Shown here in pieces: positions 1 to 6,351 of a stretch of 7,761 nt of DNA. Source of the DNA: an uncultured Spongiibacteraceae bacterium. GTDB lineage: Bacteria > Pseudomonadota > Gammaproteobacteria > Pseudomonadales > Dasaniaceae. Location of the stretch: NCBI GenBank assembly GCA_937969395.1, contig CALBVI010000135.1:1-7761 (forward strand), in the 5' to 3' direction. The first letter of the stretch is position 1. The number at the start of each line of letters is the position of its first letter. A program made the translations under genes and the position numbers. The notes under the pieces were generated by a model, which saw nothing but the letters and a program-made list of their open reading frames with translations, searched no databases and was not told the DNA's origin.

Positions 1-382
1 GCAGGCCGACTTTATCTAGCGCTGCGCGTACTCTGCGGCCCACCTCACGCGGCTGATAGCCTGCAATGATTAATGGCAGGGCAACATTATCAAACACTGA
101 GCGATCGAAGAGCAGTTGATGATTTTGGAACACGACGCCTATATCACGGCGCAAAGCAGGGATTTTTCGTACCGGTAAACCACGTAAATTCTGACCATTA
201 ATCAGGACCTGACCCGCGGTGGGGCGCTCCATCACCATCATTAATTTCATCAAGGTGCTTTTACCCGCGCCACTATGACCGGTTAAAAACACCATCTCAT
301 TACGGTCAATCTCAAAGCTCACACCTTTTAATGCTTCGTGTCCGCCGGGGTAACGTTTGCTGACTTGGTCAAACTTAATCAT
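1..382 (-). CDS. ftsE: Cell division ATP-binding protein FtsE (N-terminal 127 residues, cut by window edge)
   Basis: FtsE is the cytoplasmic ABC ATPase that pairs with membrane protein FtsX at the divisome and drives activation of cell-wall hydrolases during septation. The visible part begins MIKFDQVSKRYPGG. It carries a Walker A loop GHSGAGKST at residues 35-43 and the Q-loop VVFQ at 84-87; the ABC signature, Walker B and H-loop lie beyond the window. Full-length FtsE is about 220 residues, so a little over half is present, and the reading frame is open to base 2. The start is the ATG at 382-380. No clear Shine-Dalgarno sequence precedes it, since the upstream bases are almost all A and T. 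It follows ftsY by 72 bases on the same strand, the classical ftsY-ftsE(-ftsX) operon order. I choose FtsE over other short ABC ATPases (LolD, for example) because of this linkage and the N-terminal sequence. Confidence 0.95.
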   Translation of the reverse strand, partial: MIKFDQVSKRYPGGHEALKGVSFEIDRNEMVFLTGHSGAGKSTLMKLMMVMERPTAGQVLINGQNLRGLPVRKIPALRRDIGVVFQNHQLLFDRSVFDNVALPLIIAGYQPREVGRRVRAALDKVGL

Positions 383-396
383 AATTTTTTATTTTG

Positions 397-420
397 AGGT
401 CTTTTTATCAAGGTCTTTTA
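397..420. repeat. Short tandem direct repeat AGGTCTTTT in the ftsY-ftsE spacer
   Basis: AGGTCTTTT occurs at 397-405 and again at 411-419, a period of 14 bases. Both copies lie between the ftsY stop and the ftsE start. The purpose is unknown. The spacer is AT-rich and the repeat may be chance. No hairpin followed by a T-run is seen here, so ftsY and ftsE are probably co-transcribed. Confidence 0.35.
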
Positions 421-454
421 TTAATAATTTGTATAAGTAAATAATCTAGCCGCT

Positions 455-1651
455 TTACTGTGTCTTCTGATCAAACAACGCAGCTACAAAATCCTCGGCA
501 TCAAAAGGGCGAAGATCATCAACCTGCTCACCAACACCAATAAAGCGAATCGGTATATCTAACTGCTTACTAATCGCAAAAATTATCCCGCCCTTCGCAG
601 TACCATCTAACTTTGTCAGCGTTATACCGGAGACGCCAACCACTTCCTGAAACACTTTTGCCTGCGACAATGCATTCTGTCCGGTGCCGGCATCAAGTAC
701 TAACATCACTTCATGAGGCGCTGCATCGTCGAGTTTTTTCATTACTCGAACTACTTTTTTCAACTCTTCCATTAAGTTGTCTTTGTTATGCAAGCGACCA
801 GCTGTGTCGGCAATCAACACATCGACATTTCTAGCCTGCGCGGCTTGTACCGCATCATAAATAACAGAGGCACTATCAGCACCAGTATGCTGCGCAATAA
901 CCGGCACATCGTTGCGCTCACCCCAAACTTGCAATTGCTCAACAGCAGCGGCACGAAATGTATCACCTGCGGCTAACATCACTGACTTGCCTTGCTGTTG
1001 AAAACGTTTCGTCAGCTTGCCTATCGTCGTTGTTTTACCAACACCATTAACACCGACCATCAAAATGACATAGGGCTTTTGACCCGTCTCGATATTTAGC
1101 TCACCGGCACTAGGCGCTAATAATTTCGCCAATTCTTTTTGTAATGCCTGATACAGCGCATCACCATCGACCAACTCTTTACGAGAAACTTGCTTGGTTA
1201 AATTAGCAATGATTTCTTGGGTCGCTTCGATACCAACATCAGCGACTAATAATTGTGTTTCTAGCTCTTCTAGTAAGTCGTCATCAATTTCTTTTTTGCC
1301 GAGGAATAAATTGCCCATTCCCTCACTAAACGAGCTACTGGTACGTTTCAACCCCTGTTTTAAACGTCCGAAAAAACCGGGGGCTTTTTGCTTAGGTACT
1401 GATTCAGCGCTAAGTTCTGGCGCTTCCTCGGACACCACTGTTACTGATTTCTCCTCAGCGGGCTCTAACTCCACTAAGCCTGCCTCAGGTATTGTCTCAG
1501 CAGCAATACCTTCGCTAGCCGCAGTGGATTCTTCAATCGCCTCCGGCTCTACCTCTGTATTTTCAGCAACAGCTTCTTCAACCGATACTTCTTCAGTTTC
1601 TACAGTGGTATTTTTTTCAGGCTTGGATTTAAATCGTTTAAAAAACTTCAT
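455..1651 (-). CDS. ftsY: Signal recognition particle receptor FtsY
   Basis: FtsY is the SRP receptor GTPase. At the inner membrane it docks the Ffh/4.5S RNA-ribosome complex and passes nascent membrane proteins to SecYEG. The 398-residue protein has a basic start (MKFFKRFKSK) and a long glutamate-rich, low-complexity A domain to about residue 88. A second amphipathic basic segment (PGFFGRLKQGLKRT, 91-104) resembles the known membrane-binding helix. The N domain helical bundle runs roughly 110-185. The G domain holds GVNGVGKT (200-207, G1), DTFRAAA (230-236, the SRP-family insertion box region), DTAGR (282-286, G3), TKLDG (346-350, G4) and GVGE (372-375). Every GTPase motif is intact. E. coli FtsY is longer (497 residues), and the difference lies in the A domain. 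The ATG at 1651 lacks an obvious Shine-Dalgarno sequence. The gene diverges from rsmD and is followed by ftsE. Confidence 0.98.
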   Translation of the reverse strand: MKFFKRFKSKPEKNTTVETEEVSVEEAVAENTEVEPEAIEESTAASEGIAAETIPEAGLVELEPAEEKSVTVVSEEAPELSAESVPKQKAPGFFGRLKQGLKRTSSSFSEGMGNLFLGKKEIDDDLLEELETQLLVADVGIEATQEIIANLTKQVSRKELVDGDALYQALQKELAKLLAPSAGELNIETGQKPYVILMVGVNGVGKTTTIGKLTKRFQQQGKSVMLAAGDTFRAAAVEQLQVWGERNDVPVIAQHTGADSASVIYDAVQAAQARNVDVLIADTAGRLHNKDNLMEELKKVVRVMKKLDDAAPHEVMLVLDAGTGQNALSQAKVFQEVVGVSGITLTKLDGTAKGGIIFAISKQLDIPIRFIGVGEQVDDLRPFDAEDFVAALFDQKTQ

Positions 1652-1711
1652 GGATTGGGCAGCAACTCAAATAGACATCATCAATGTTGGGGTTATCTCG
1701 GCAATACACTG

Positions 1712-1744
1712 ATTAGTTAATTACGATGATTAAGATTAACTAAT
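1712..1744. repeat. Perfect 10-bp inverted repeat in the ftsY/rsmD divergent spacer
   Basis: ATTAGTTAAT (1712-1721) and ATTAACTAAT (1735-1744) are exact reverse complements separated by 13 bases. The site lies about 60 bases upstream of ftsY and about 110 bases upstream of rsmD. It is AT-only apart from one G/C pair per arm and has no flanking T-run, so it looks more like a protein-binding dyad than a terminator. No recognised regulator motif was matched. I saw no confident sigma-70 promoter for either gene in the 1652-1855 spacer. Confidence 0.5.
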
Positions 1745-1855
1745 AATGACGGCCGCAAGAATGCTATCCTACCATCCTTATGGCCCGATTCAGAGTCTCT
1801 ATGCCATTAAACCTGGACCAATAACGATTAATTAATACGCAATTATTTTTATACT

Positions 1856-2458
1856 ATGGCAAAACATCAACCCGCCAAGCACCCTGCAAAAAAAGGCCGC
1901 AAAAATAGTAATCAATTACGCATTATTGGCGGTAGCTGGCGCGGCCGCAAGCTGACGTTTCCATCAATCGAGGGCCTACGCCCCACCCCTGACAGGGTTC
2001 GCGAAACACTATTTAATTGGCTAACGACTGCGCTGCCCAATGCCCGCTGCCTAGATTTATTTGCCGGTAGTGGCGCACTATCACTCGAGGCATTATCACG
2101 GGGCGCACGCCAAGCAGACTTGGTCGAAGCTTCCCCCGAGGCGGCTAATCAATTAAACAGCAATGTACAGTTGTTAGCAGCCAATGCTCGCGTATGGCAA
2201 ACCAAGGCTGAAGTCGCCATGGCTAACTTAGAACCGGGTTACGATATTATTTTTCTCGACCCGCCGTTTCACAAAGATCTACTGTCATCCTGCATTACGC
2301 TGATAGAGCAACATCATTTATTGGCGGAAAAAGCTTGGGTTTATATCGAAACCGCCAGCGACGAACCGCTACCGTCACTTCCCTCCCACTGGCAACTACA
2401 CAGAGAGAAAAATGCCGGGCAAGTCAGCTACCGCCTGTTTAGTGTCAATAAGCACTAA
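1856..2458 (+). CDS. rsmD: 16S rRNA (guanine(966)-N(2))-methyltransferase RsmD
   Basis: RsmD uses S-adenosylmethionine to methylate N2 of G966 in 16S rRNA in the small subunit. The 200-residue protein begins with a lysine-rich tail (1-20) and then shows the family opening LRIIGGSWRGRKL (21-33) and LRPTPDRVRETLFNWL (41-56). The SAM-binding loop is DLFAGSGALSLEALSRGA (67-84), and the catalytic DPPF, preceded by IIFL, is at 135-138. The C-terminal REKNAGQVSYRLF matches the E. coli protein closely. Length is normal for the family (198 in E. coli). The ATG at 1856 is the only plausible start before the conserved block, yet no Shine-Dalgarno sequence precedes it; the upstream bases are AT-rich with TATACT touching the start codon. 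It heads a compact unit with coaD and a ferredoxin. Confidence 0.96.
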   Translation: MAKHQPAKHPAKKGRKNSNQLRIIGGSWRGRKLTFPSIEGLRPTPDRVRETLFNWLTTALPNARCLDLFAGSGALSLEALSRGARQADLVEASPEAANQLNSNVQLLAANARVWQTKAEVAMANLEPGYDIIFLDPPFHKDLLSSCITLIEQHHLLAEKAWVYIETASDEPLPSLPSHWQLHREKNAGQVSYRLFSVNKH

Positions 2459-2478
2459 AGTTGGCTATTATGTCGGCC

Positions 2479-2958
2479 ATGAAAACCGTTATCTATCCCG
2501 GCACTTTTGATCCTATACACCTCGGTCACGTAAACCTTGTCGAACGCGCCACTCGCTTGTTCGACAAGGTTGTTATAGCTATTGCCGATAACCAAAAAAA
2601 GCAGCCGCTATTCACGCTAGATGAACGTATAGCACTATGCCAACAATCATTAGACCATTTAGACAATATTGAGATTTGCAGCTTTAATAATCTCATTGTC
2701 GACTTTGCTCGTAGTAAAAATAGCAACATTGTATTGCGCGGGATACGCACATCAACCGACTTTGCCTATGAGCTTCCCATGGCGAATATGAATCGAGCGA
2801 TGTCTAGCGAATTTGAAACTGTTTTTCTAACGCCTGCCGAAGGCCTCTCTTCCATTTCATCATCATTGATACGAGAAATCTCAGCAATGAATGGCGAAGT
2901 AGAGCAATTTGTTCCCACTGCCGTTTATGCTGCACTAAAAGCAAAGCTGGCGACATAA
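2479..2958 (+). CDS. coaD: Phosphopantetheine adenylyltransferase CoaD
   Basis: CoaD transfers AMP from ATP to 4'-phosphopantetheine to give dephospho-CoA, the penultimate step of coenzyme A synthesis. It is a soluble homohexamer of the nucleotidyltransferase superfamily. The protein shows YPGTFDPIHLGH near the N-terminus, with the HxGH-type nucleotide-binding motif. It also has the internal block VLRGIRTSTDFAYE and the C-terminal ISSSLIREI motif. From the ATG at 2479 the product is 159 residues, the same length as the E. coli enzyme, and it aligns from its first residues. Two earlier in-frame starts exist, ATG 2470 and TTG 2461, and none of the three has a clear Shine-Dalgarno sequence, so the start is uncertain by 9-18 bases. 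It follows rsmD by 20 bases and precedes the ferredoxin gene by 9. That spacing suggests translational coupling. Confidence 0.96.
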   Translation: MKTVIYPGTFDPIHLGHVNLVERATRLFDKVVIAIADNQKKQPLFTLDERIALCQQSLDHLDNIEICSFNNLIVDFARSKNSNIVLRGIRTSTDFAYELPMANMNRAMSSEFETVFLTPAEGLSSISSSLIREISAMNGEVEQFVPTAVYAALKAKLAT

Positions 2959-3219
<261 letters not shown>

Positions 3220-3235
3220 GCAAAACAAGCGGCAT

Positions 3236-3270
3236 AAAAAAACGGCCGGTAAAATTACAGGCCGTTTTTT
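3236..3270. terminator. Bidirectional intrinsic terminator between ferredoxin and the convergent small gene
   Basis: CGGCC (3243-3247) pairs with GGCCG (3260-3264). The stem is extended by a run of A (3236-3242) against a run of T (3265-3270), around a 12-base loop. On the plus strand the T-run follows the stem and ends the rsmD-coaD-ferredoxin transcript. On the minus strand the A-run reads as seven T and ends the convergent gene at 3305-3646. Confidence 0.9.
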
Positions 3271-3304
3271 ATAGCGTTATTACTAAGCACACCAAAATAA
3301 GCTT

Positions 3305-3646
3305 TTACTCTTCGTCTGCATTAACCACTTTTTGCTTATAGCCTGTACGAGTACAGCCCAAACAACGCACAAACGTCGCTTTAGCAGGGCCAACAACCAT
3401 GGTATCCGCAGCCTCTTTCGCATTACCGCCAGCTAACGAGAACGGCAAGCTAATAATATAACCAGCGGTGCCAACAACAGTCGCAACCAACAATAACGGC
3501 CTAGCAATTACCAAGTCACCCATCATTGCCATTGCTGTAGGATCTTCTTCTACTGCTTGGCTATAGCCCATTTGCGGCACCAGTAACAGCACCGCCAGTC
3601 CCATTGCAGTCATAAAGCGGGAAAATTGATCGGCAAGTGTTTTCAT
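3305..3646 (-). CDS. Small exported or membrane protein of unknown function
   Basis: I cannot assign a function. From the ATG at 3646 the product is 113 residues. I chose this start because GGAG lies 9 bases upstream; an in-frame ATG at 3673 would add nine residues lacking that support. Residues 1-31 look like a signal peptide: a basic start (MKTLADQFSR), a hydrophobic core (AMGLAVLLLV) and a possible AxA-like end at GYSQA. A second hydrophobic stretch (47-71, around ARPLLLVATVVGTAGYIISL) is a likely transmembrane segment. After it comes a glycine/alanine turn, then VVGPAKATFVRCLGC with a C95-x2-C98 pair, and a charged tail. The pattern GDLVIARP...VGPAKATFVR recalls a family of short hypothetical proteins in Pseudomonas and relatives, sometimes loosely labelled 'multidrug transporter'; that label is unsupported. 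The gene stands alone, converging on the ferredoxin unit. Confidence 0.75.
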   Translation of the reverse strand: MKTLADQFSRFMTAMGLAVLLLVPQMGYSQAVEEDPTAMAMMGDLVIARPLLLVATVVGTAGYIISLPFSLAGGNAKEAADTMVVGPAKATFVRCLGCTRTGYKQKVVNADEE

Positions 3647-3717
3647 GTAAACCATCTCCATTTTAAATTGCAATCTCAGCCTTACATTGAGGCATTATTG
3701 CTAATAGGTTGTTGCTA

Positions 3718-3746
3718 AGTAAAAAGCTCAAAGTCAATTCAATCAA
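3718..3746 (-). promoter_or_regulatory. Possible sigma-70 promoter for the small membrane protein gene
   Basis: Read on the minus strand, TTGATT (3741-3746) and TTTACT (3718-3723) are separated by 17 bases, each matching four of six consensus positions. This would start the transcript near 3711, about 65 bases before the ATG at 3646. A nine-base direct repeat, AAAAAGCTC (3721-3729 and 3745-3753), overlaps the promoter. The rest of 3674-3886 shows nothing firm and no clear intrinsic terminator for mutM. Confidence 0.35.
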
Positions 3747-3886
3747 AAAGCTCTGTCAGATTCAGTACTTACAGTCGATATTTGAAGTAATGATAGACAT
3801 AAAATAGCCATTAGTCGTGTAGCAACAGCAAAAATATCAATATTGTGTGATACGAAGCACTTCGCAGAGCCGGTTTAGCGCTGAGA

Positions 3887-4702
3887 TCAGCTCTGGCAAC
3901 TGTTACAAAAAACCGTACTTCGCTGCCCTAATCTAATTTCTATCAAGCTTTTTTTACAGCTTGTACAGGGCTGATCGCCACGACCATAAACTTTTAGTTC
4001 TTGCTTAAAATAGCCAGGTTTACCATCACCCCCGACAAAATCCTTTAACGTTGTTCCGCCTTGCTCGATCGCCTTTGCCAGTACTTGCTTAATCTGATCG
4101 GCTAATAACTGGTATCGCTGCCTAGAAATCGCGCCCGCCTGGCGATCAGGCCGAATACCTGCCGCAAACAGTGCTTCATTAGCATAAATATTGCCGACAC
4201 CAACAACAACTTTGTTATCCATAATAAAGGTTTTGACCGGCGCTTTACGCTTGCGTGAGCACTGAAACAAGCGCTCACCATCAAAATCATTACCCAGCGG
4301 CTCGGGCCCAAGATGCGCCAGCAGTTTATGCTGCTCCGGCTTACCTGGCTCCCACAATACACAACCAAAACGGCGCGGATCAGTAAAACGTAACGCTTTA
4401 CCGCTGGTTAACACAATATCAACATGGTCATGCAGCAGTGCCGGCTCTTTCGCGTCAATAATCCGCAAACTACCAGACATTCCCAAATGCATAATTGTCG
4501 TGCCTTTAGGCAAAGCTAGTAACAAGTATTTAGCGCGGCGAGTGACTGTAGCAATCACTTTGCCTTTCATCAGAGCTGGTAATTCGTCAGGTATAGGCCA
4601 GCGCAGACGACTATCACGCACAATCACTTTTTTTATCCGCTGTCCTTCCAAGTAAGGCGCTATGCCTCTACGGGCAGTTTCAACTTCTGGTAATTCCGGC
4701 AT
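3887..4702 (-). CDS. mutM: Formamidopyrimidine-DNA glycosylase MutM (Fpg)
   Basis: MutM excises 8-oxoguanine and formamidopyrimidines from DNA and cleaves the abasic site by beta,delta-elimination, preventing G:C to T:A transversions. The 271-residue protein (269 in E. coli) begins [14 protein letters not shown]2 supplies the Schiff-base amine and E3 is catalytic once Met is removed. K58 in RRAKYLLL corresponds to the conserved Lys57. HLGMSGSLR (72-80) and DPRRFG (108-113) carry the residues that fill the void left by the flipped base. [11 protein letters not shown] (169-179) lies in the helix-two-turn-helix region. The C-terminal zinc finger has C246-x2-C249 and C266-x2-C269. All key residues are present. 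AGGG lies 6 bases before the ATG. It follows rpmG on the same strand but is separated by a terminator, with its own possible promoter. Confidence 0.98.
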   Translation of the reverse strand: MPELPEVETARRGIAPYLEGQRIKKVIVRDSRLRWPIPDELPALMKGKVIATVTRRAKYLLLALPKGTTIMHLGMSGSLRIIDAKEPALLHDHVDIVLTSGKALRFTDPRRFGCVLWEPGKPEQHKLLAHLGPEPLGNDFDGERLFQCSRKRKAPVKTFIMDNKVVVGVGNIYANEALFAAGIRPDRQAGAISRQRYQLLADQIKQVLAKAIEQGGTTLKDFVGGDGKPGYFKQELKVYGRGDQPCTSCKKSLIEIRLGQRSTVFCNSCQS

Positions 4703-4758
4703 GCGACACCCTAGGCTCTGGCGAGATACAACTTAAACGTTAAAAATAATCACGGCTG

Positions 4759-4788
4759 ACTATATCATCGAGAAGAAAATTCAGACAA
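4759..4788 (-). promoter_or_regulatory. Possible sigma-70 promoter of mutM
   Basis: On the minus strand TTGTCT (4783-4788, four of six) and TATAGT (4759-4764, five of six) are 18 bases apart, giving a predicted start near 4752 and a leader of about 50 bases. The -35 box overlaps the T-run of the rpmG terminator. This fits mutM being transcribed separately from rpmBG, with some read-through also possible. Confidence 0.4.
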
Positions 4789-4813
4789 AAAAAAGCCCGG
4801 CAATAACCGGGCT
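4787..4813 (-). terminator. Intrinsic terminator after rpmG
   Basis: On the minus strand AGCCCGG (4813-4807) and CCGGGCT (4800-4794) form a perfect GC-rich 7-bp stem around a six-base loop, followed by an uninterrupted T-run to 4787. It begins about 24 bases after the rpmG stop and separates rpmBG from mutM. Confidence 0.92.
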
Positions 4814-4836
4814 CTCATTAAAGAAGTTAACATCAA

Positions 4837-5004
4837 TTACTTGATTTTAGCTTCTTTATATTCAACGTGTTTACGAACAACAGGATCGTACTTCTTGAAC
4901 ACCATTTTATCTGGAGTGTTGCGTTTGTTCTTATCTGTTGTGTAAAAGTGACCAGTATTGGCAGTTGATACCAATTTAATTTTATCGCGCGCACTTTTCG
5001 CCAT
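4837..5004 (-). CDS. rpmG: 50S ribosomal protein L33
   Basis: L33 is a small protein of the large ribosomal subunit near the E site. The 55-residue product starts [20 protein letters not shown] and ends VEYKEAKIK, matching E. coli L33 in length and closely in sequence. It has no CxxC pairs, so it is the zinc-independent (C-minus) form usual in gammaproteobacteria. A strong Shine-Dalgarno sequence, AAGGAG (5016-5011), lies 6 bases before the ATG and overlaps the stop codon of rpmB. The gap to rpmB is only 10 bases, so the two are almost certainly one transcript and probably translationally coupled. A strong terminator follows. Confidence 0.97.
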   Translation of the reverse strand: MAKSARDKIKLVSTANTGHFYTTDKNKRNTPDKMVFKKYDPVVRKHVEYKEAKIK

Positions 5005-5014
5005 GATCTACTCC

Positions 5015-5251
5015 TTAAACCTTTTCGCCATTAGCACGAAGGTCTGCTAATACAACCTCGATGCCTTTTTTATCAATAATACGCATACCTTTAGCAGATA
5101 CACGTAGAGAAACAAAGCGCTTCTCTGCTTCAACCCAAAAACGATGCTTATGCAAGTTGGGTAAAAAACGACGCTTTGTACGATTTTTTGCGTGGGAAAC
5201 GTTGTTTCCTGTAACAGGACGCTTGCCGGTTACCTGACATACTCTAGACAT
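5015..5251 (-). CDS. rpmB: 50S ribosomal protein L28
   Basis: L28 is a structural protein of the large ribosomal subunit. The 78-residue product, the same length as in E. coli, begins [21 protein letters not shown] and continues with the family segments [15 protein letters not shown] and [15 protein letters not shown]. It is very basic, as expected for an rRNA-binding protein. An imperfect Shine-Dalgarno sequence, AAGAGA (5263-5258), lies 6 bases before the ATG. It is the first gene of rpmB-rpmG. The order radC-rpmB-rpmG-mutM is the same as in E. coli. Expression probably comes mainly from the strong promoter at 5444-5472, leaving a leader of about 185 nt. Confidence 0.98.
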   Translation of the reverse strand: MSRVCQVTGKRPVTGNNVSHAKNRTKRRFLPNLHKHRFWVEAEKRFVSLRVSAKGMRIIDKKGIEVVLADLRANGEKV

Positions 5252-5288
5252 GATTCGTCTCTTCTATATTCTACTAATTAAATGCTAC

Positions 5289-5304
5289 ACAGCAGCAATG
5301 CTGT
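5289..5304 (-). promoter_or_regulatory. Hairpin in the rpmB leader, just upstream of the ribosome binding site
   Basis: On the minus strand ACAGCA, a TTGC loop and TGCTGT form a perfect 6-bp stem with a tetraloop. It sits about 38 bases before the rpmB start codon and directly after a run of seven T in the leader. It may be a landmark of leader folding or a protein-binding element. I see no evidence for which. Confidence 0.4.
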
Positions 5305-5443
5305 CCAAAAAAACTTTCTCTCGATTGGCGGCTATCACCATCATCGGTAAGTGGATTAATCAATTACCTAAATAGCCTTTCCGGAGTTGAGGACTAACTC
5401 ATACATAACGACTCAACGGAGACCTCATCGAACAGAGCGCGAC

Positions 5444-5472
5444 TTTATACCAGAACAGACCTACGAAGGCAA
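5444..5472 (-). promoter_or_regulatory. Strong sigma-70 promoter of rpmB-rpmG
   Basis: On the minus strand TTGCCT (5472-5467, four of six) and TATAAA (5449-5444, five of six) are exactly 17 bases apart. TGG directly before the -10 box gives an extended -10 element. Transcription should start near 5436. The bases after the -10 box (GTCGCGC) are GC-rich, the discriminator type linked with stringent (ppGpp) control of ribosomal genes. The bases upstream of the -35 box are AT-rich, like an UP element. Confidence 0.75.
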
Positions 5473-5492
5473 TTAATAGACGGTATATTAAT
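5472..5492. repeat. 7-7-7 inverted repeat touching the rpmB -35 box
   Basis: ATTAATA (5472-5478) and TATTAAT (5486-5492) are perfect reverse complements with a seven-base spacer, GACGGTA. The element sits immediately upstream of the rpmB -35 hexamer. It could be an AT-rich UP element, an activator or repressor site, or chance in AT-rich DNA. The remaining bases to the radC stop codon show no clear terminator for radC. Confidence 0.5.
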
Positions 5493-5541
5493 CGAAAACA
5501 TGCATTTTAAGGGTATTACACTAATGCTTAGCGCCTTTTAG

Positions 5542-6216
5542 CTAAATCAGTCCTCGCTCAGCAAAAGAAACCAAGACACCATCGCCGACAACAAAATGAT
5601 CCAATACCCTAATATCGACTAAGCCTAAAGCGCTAACCAAACGGCTGGTAATTCGCTCATCAGCCTGACTCGGTTCAGCAATTCCGCTGGGATGATTGTG
5701 GGCAAGAATAACCGCTGCGCAGTTATGCGCCAAACAACGTTTAACCACTTCTCGCGGATAAATACTGGCGGCATCGATGGTCCCCGAAAATAATGTCTCG
5801 GTACAGATCACACGATGCTGGCTATCGAGGAATAAACACAGAAACTGCTCCTGCGGCTGATCTCGCAATTGTGCCAACAGATACTGCCGCGTCAATTGCG
5901 GGCTCGTTAAACCTTCGCTGCGCTGCAAAGACTCCTGCAAATGCCGCCGCCCCATCTCAAGCACCGCTTGCAACTGACAATATTTTGCATCACCCAGACC
6001 CAAACCCTGACAAAACTGCTTTCGGTCAGCATTGAGCAGCGATCGTAAACCACCAAATTTATTGAGCAACTGTCGCGCTAAATCGACAGCACTGACACCG
6101 CGGGTGCCGGTACGTAAAAATATAGCGAGTAATTCCGCGTCTGATAAGTTTGCCGCGCCGTGACGTAATAACTTCTCGCGAGGCCGCTCCGCTTCAGGCC
6201 AATCGGTAATTGCCAT
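5542..6216 (-). CDS. radC: RadC family JAMM-domain protein
   Basis: RadC proteins carry a JAB1/MPN (JAMM) metal-binding fold. They were named for a DNA-repair phenotype later traced to a different gene in E. coli, and their biochemical role remains unsettled. The 224-residue protein starts [21 protein letters not shown] helix-hairpin-helix-like region (about 50-90, with GLRSLL and [12 protein letters not shown]) follows. The JAMM domain spans about 105-224, with the upstream glutamate E123 ([10 protein letters not shown]), HNHPSG (173-178), EPS (181-183) and D186 as the expected zinc ligands and catalytic residues. Length is normal. GGAGG (6227-6223) lies 6 bases before the ATG, a strong Shine-Dalgarno sequence. 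It diverges from coaBC and lies upstream of rpmBG on the same strand. I saw no LexA box upstream. Confidence 0.96.
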   Translation of the reverse strand: MAITDWPEAERPREKLLRHGAANLSDAELLAIFLRTGTRGVSAVDLARQLLNKFGGLRSLLNADRKQFCQGLGLGDAKYCQLQAVLEMGRRHLQESLQRSEGLTSPQLTRQYLLAQLRDQPQEQFLCLFLDSQHRVICTETLFSGTIDAASIYPREVVKRCLAHNCAAVILAHNHPSGIAEPSQADERITSRLVSALGLVDIRVLDHFVVGDGVLVSFAERGLI

Positions 6217-6268
6217 CTCAGTCCTCCATGACTGCTTTCAATCTTAGCTATTCATTGAATTCTACCTA

Positions 6269-6295
6269 GCCGGAACACATTCCCTATCCTCCGGC
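6269..6295. repeat. Small dyad in the radC/coaBC divergent spacer
   Basis: GCCGGA (6269-6274) and TCCGGC (6290-6295) are perfect inverted repeats with a 15-base spacer, which itself contains part of GGAACACATTCC, a 4-bp dyad. The site lies midway between the two divergent starts. No T-run follows, so it is not a terminator. It may be an operator or chance. No convincing promoter pair for either gene was found in 6217-6351. Confidence 0.35.
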
Positions 6296-6351
6296 GGTGA
6301 CTTATCTTACAATCCATCGTTCGATTTGCCGAGGGCTAAAACTTAATTATC

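Noticed and set aside
1194..1712. 172-codon serine-rich open frame on the plus strand opposite ftsY
   Set aside because: It is the antisense of the glutamate-rich A domain of ftsY, whose low-complexity codons keep the opposite frame open. It has no family resemblance.
2526..2750. Minus-strand frame inside coaD
   Set aside because: Antisense shadow of conserved CoaD coding sequence.
3848..3866. CGAAG-CA-CTTCG palindrome as a mutM terminator
   Set aside because: The loop would be two bases and no T-run follows; it is too weak to call.
5401..5436. Nine-codon leader peptide in the rpmB leader (ATG in the minus-strand bases just after the predicted start)
   Set aside because: There is no ribosome site before it and too little sequence between the predicted transcript start and its ATG.
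6217..6351. LexA (SOS) box near radC
   Set aside because: No CTG-N10-CAG type site is present in the spacer; the CTGCTTTCAATC stretch does not fit.
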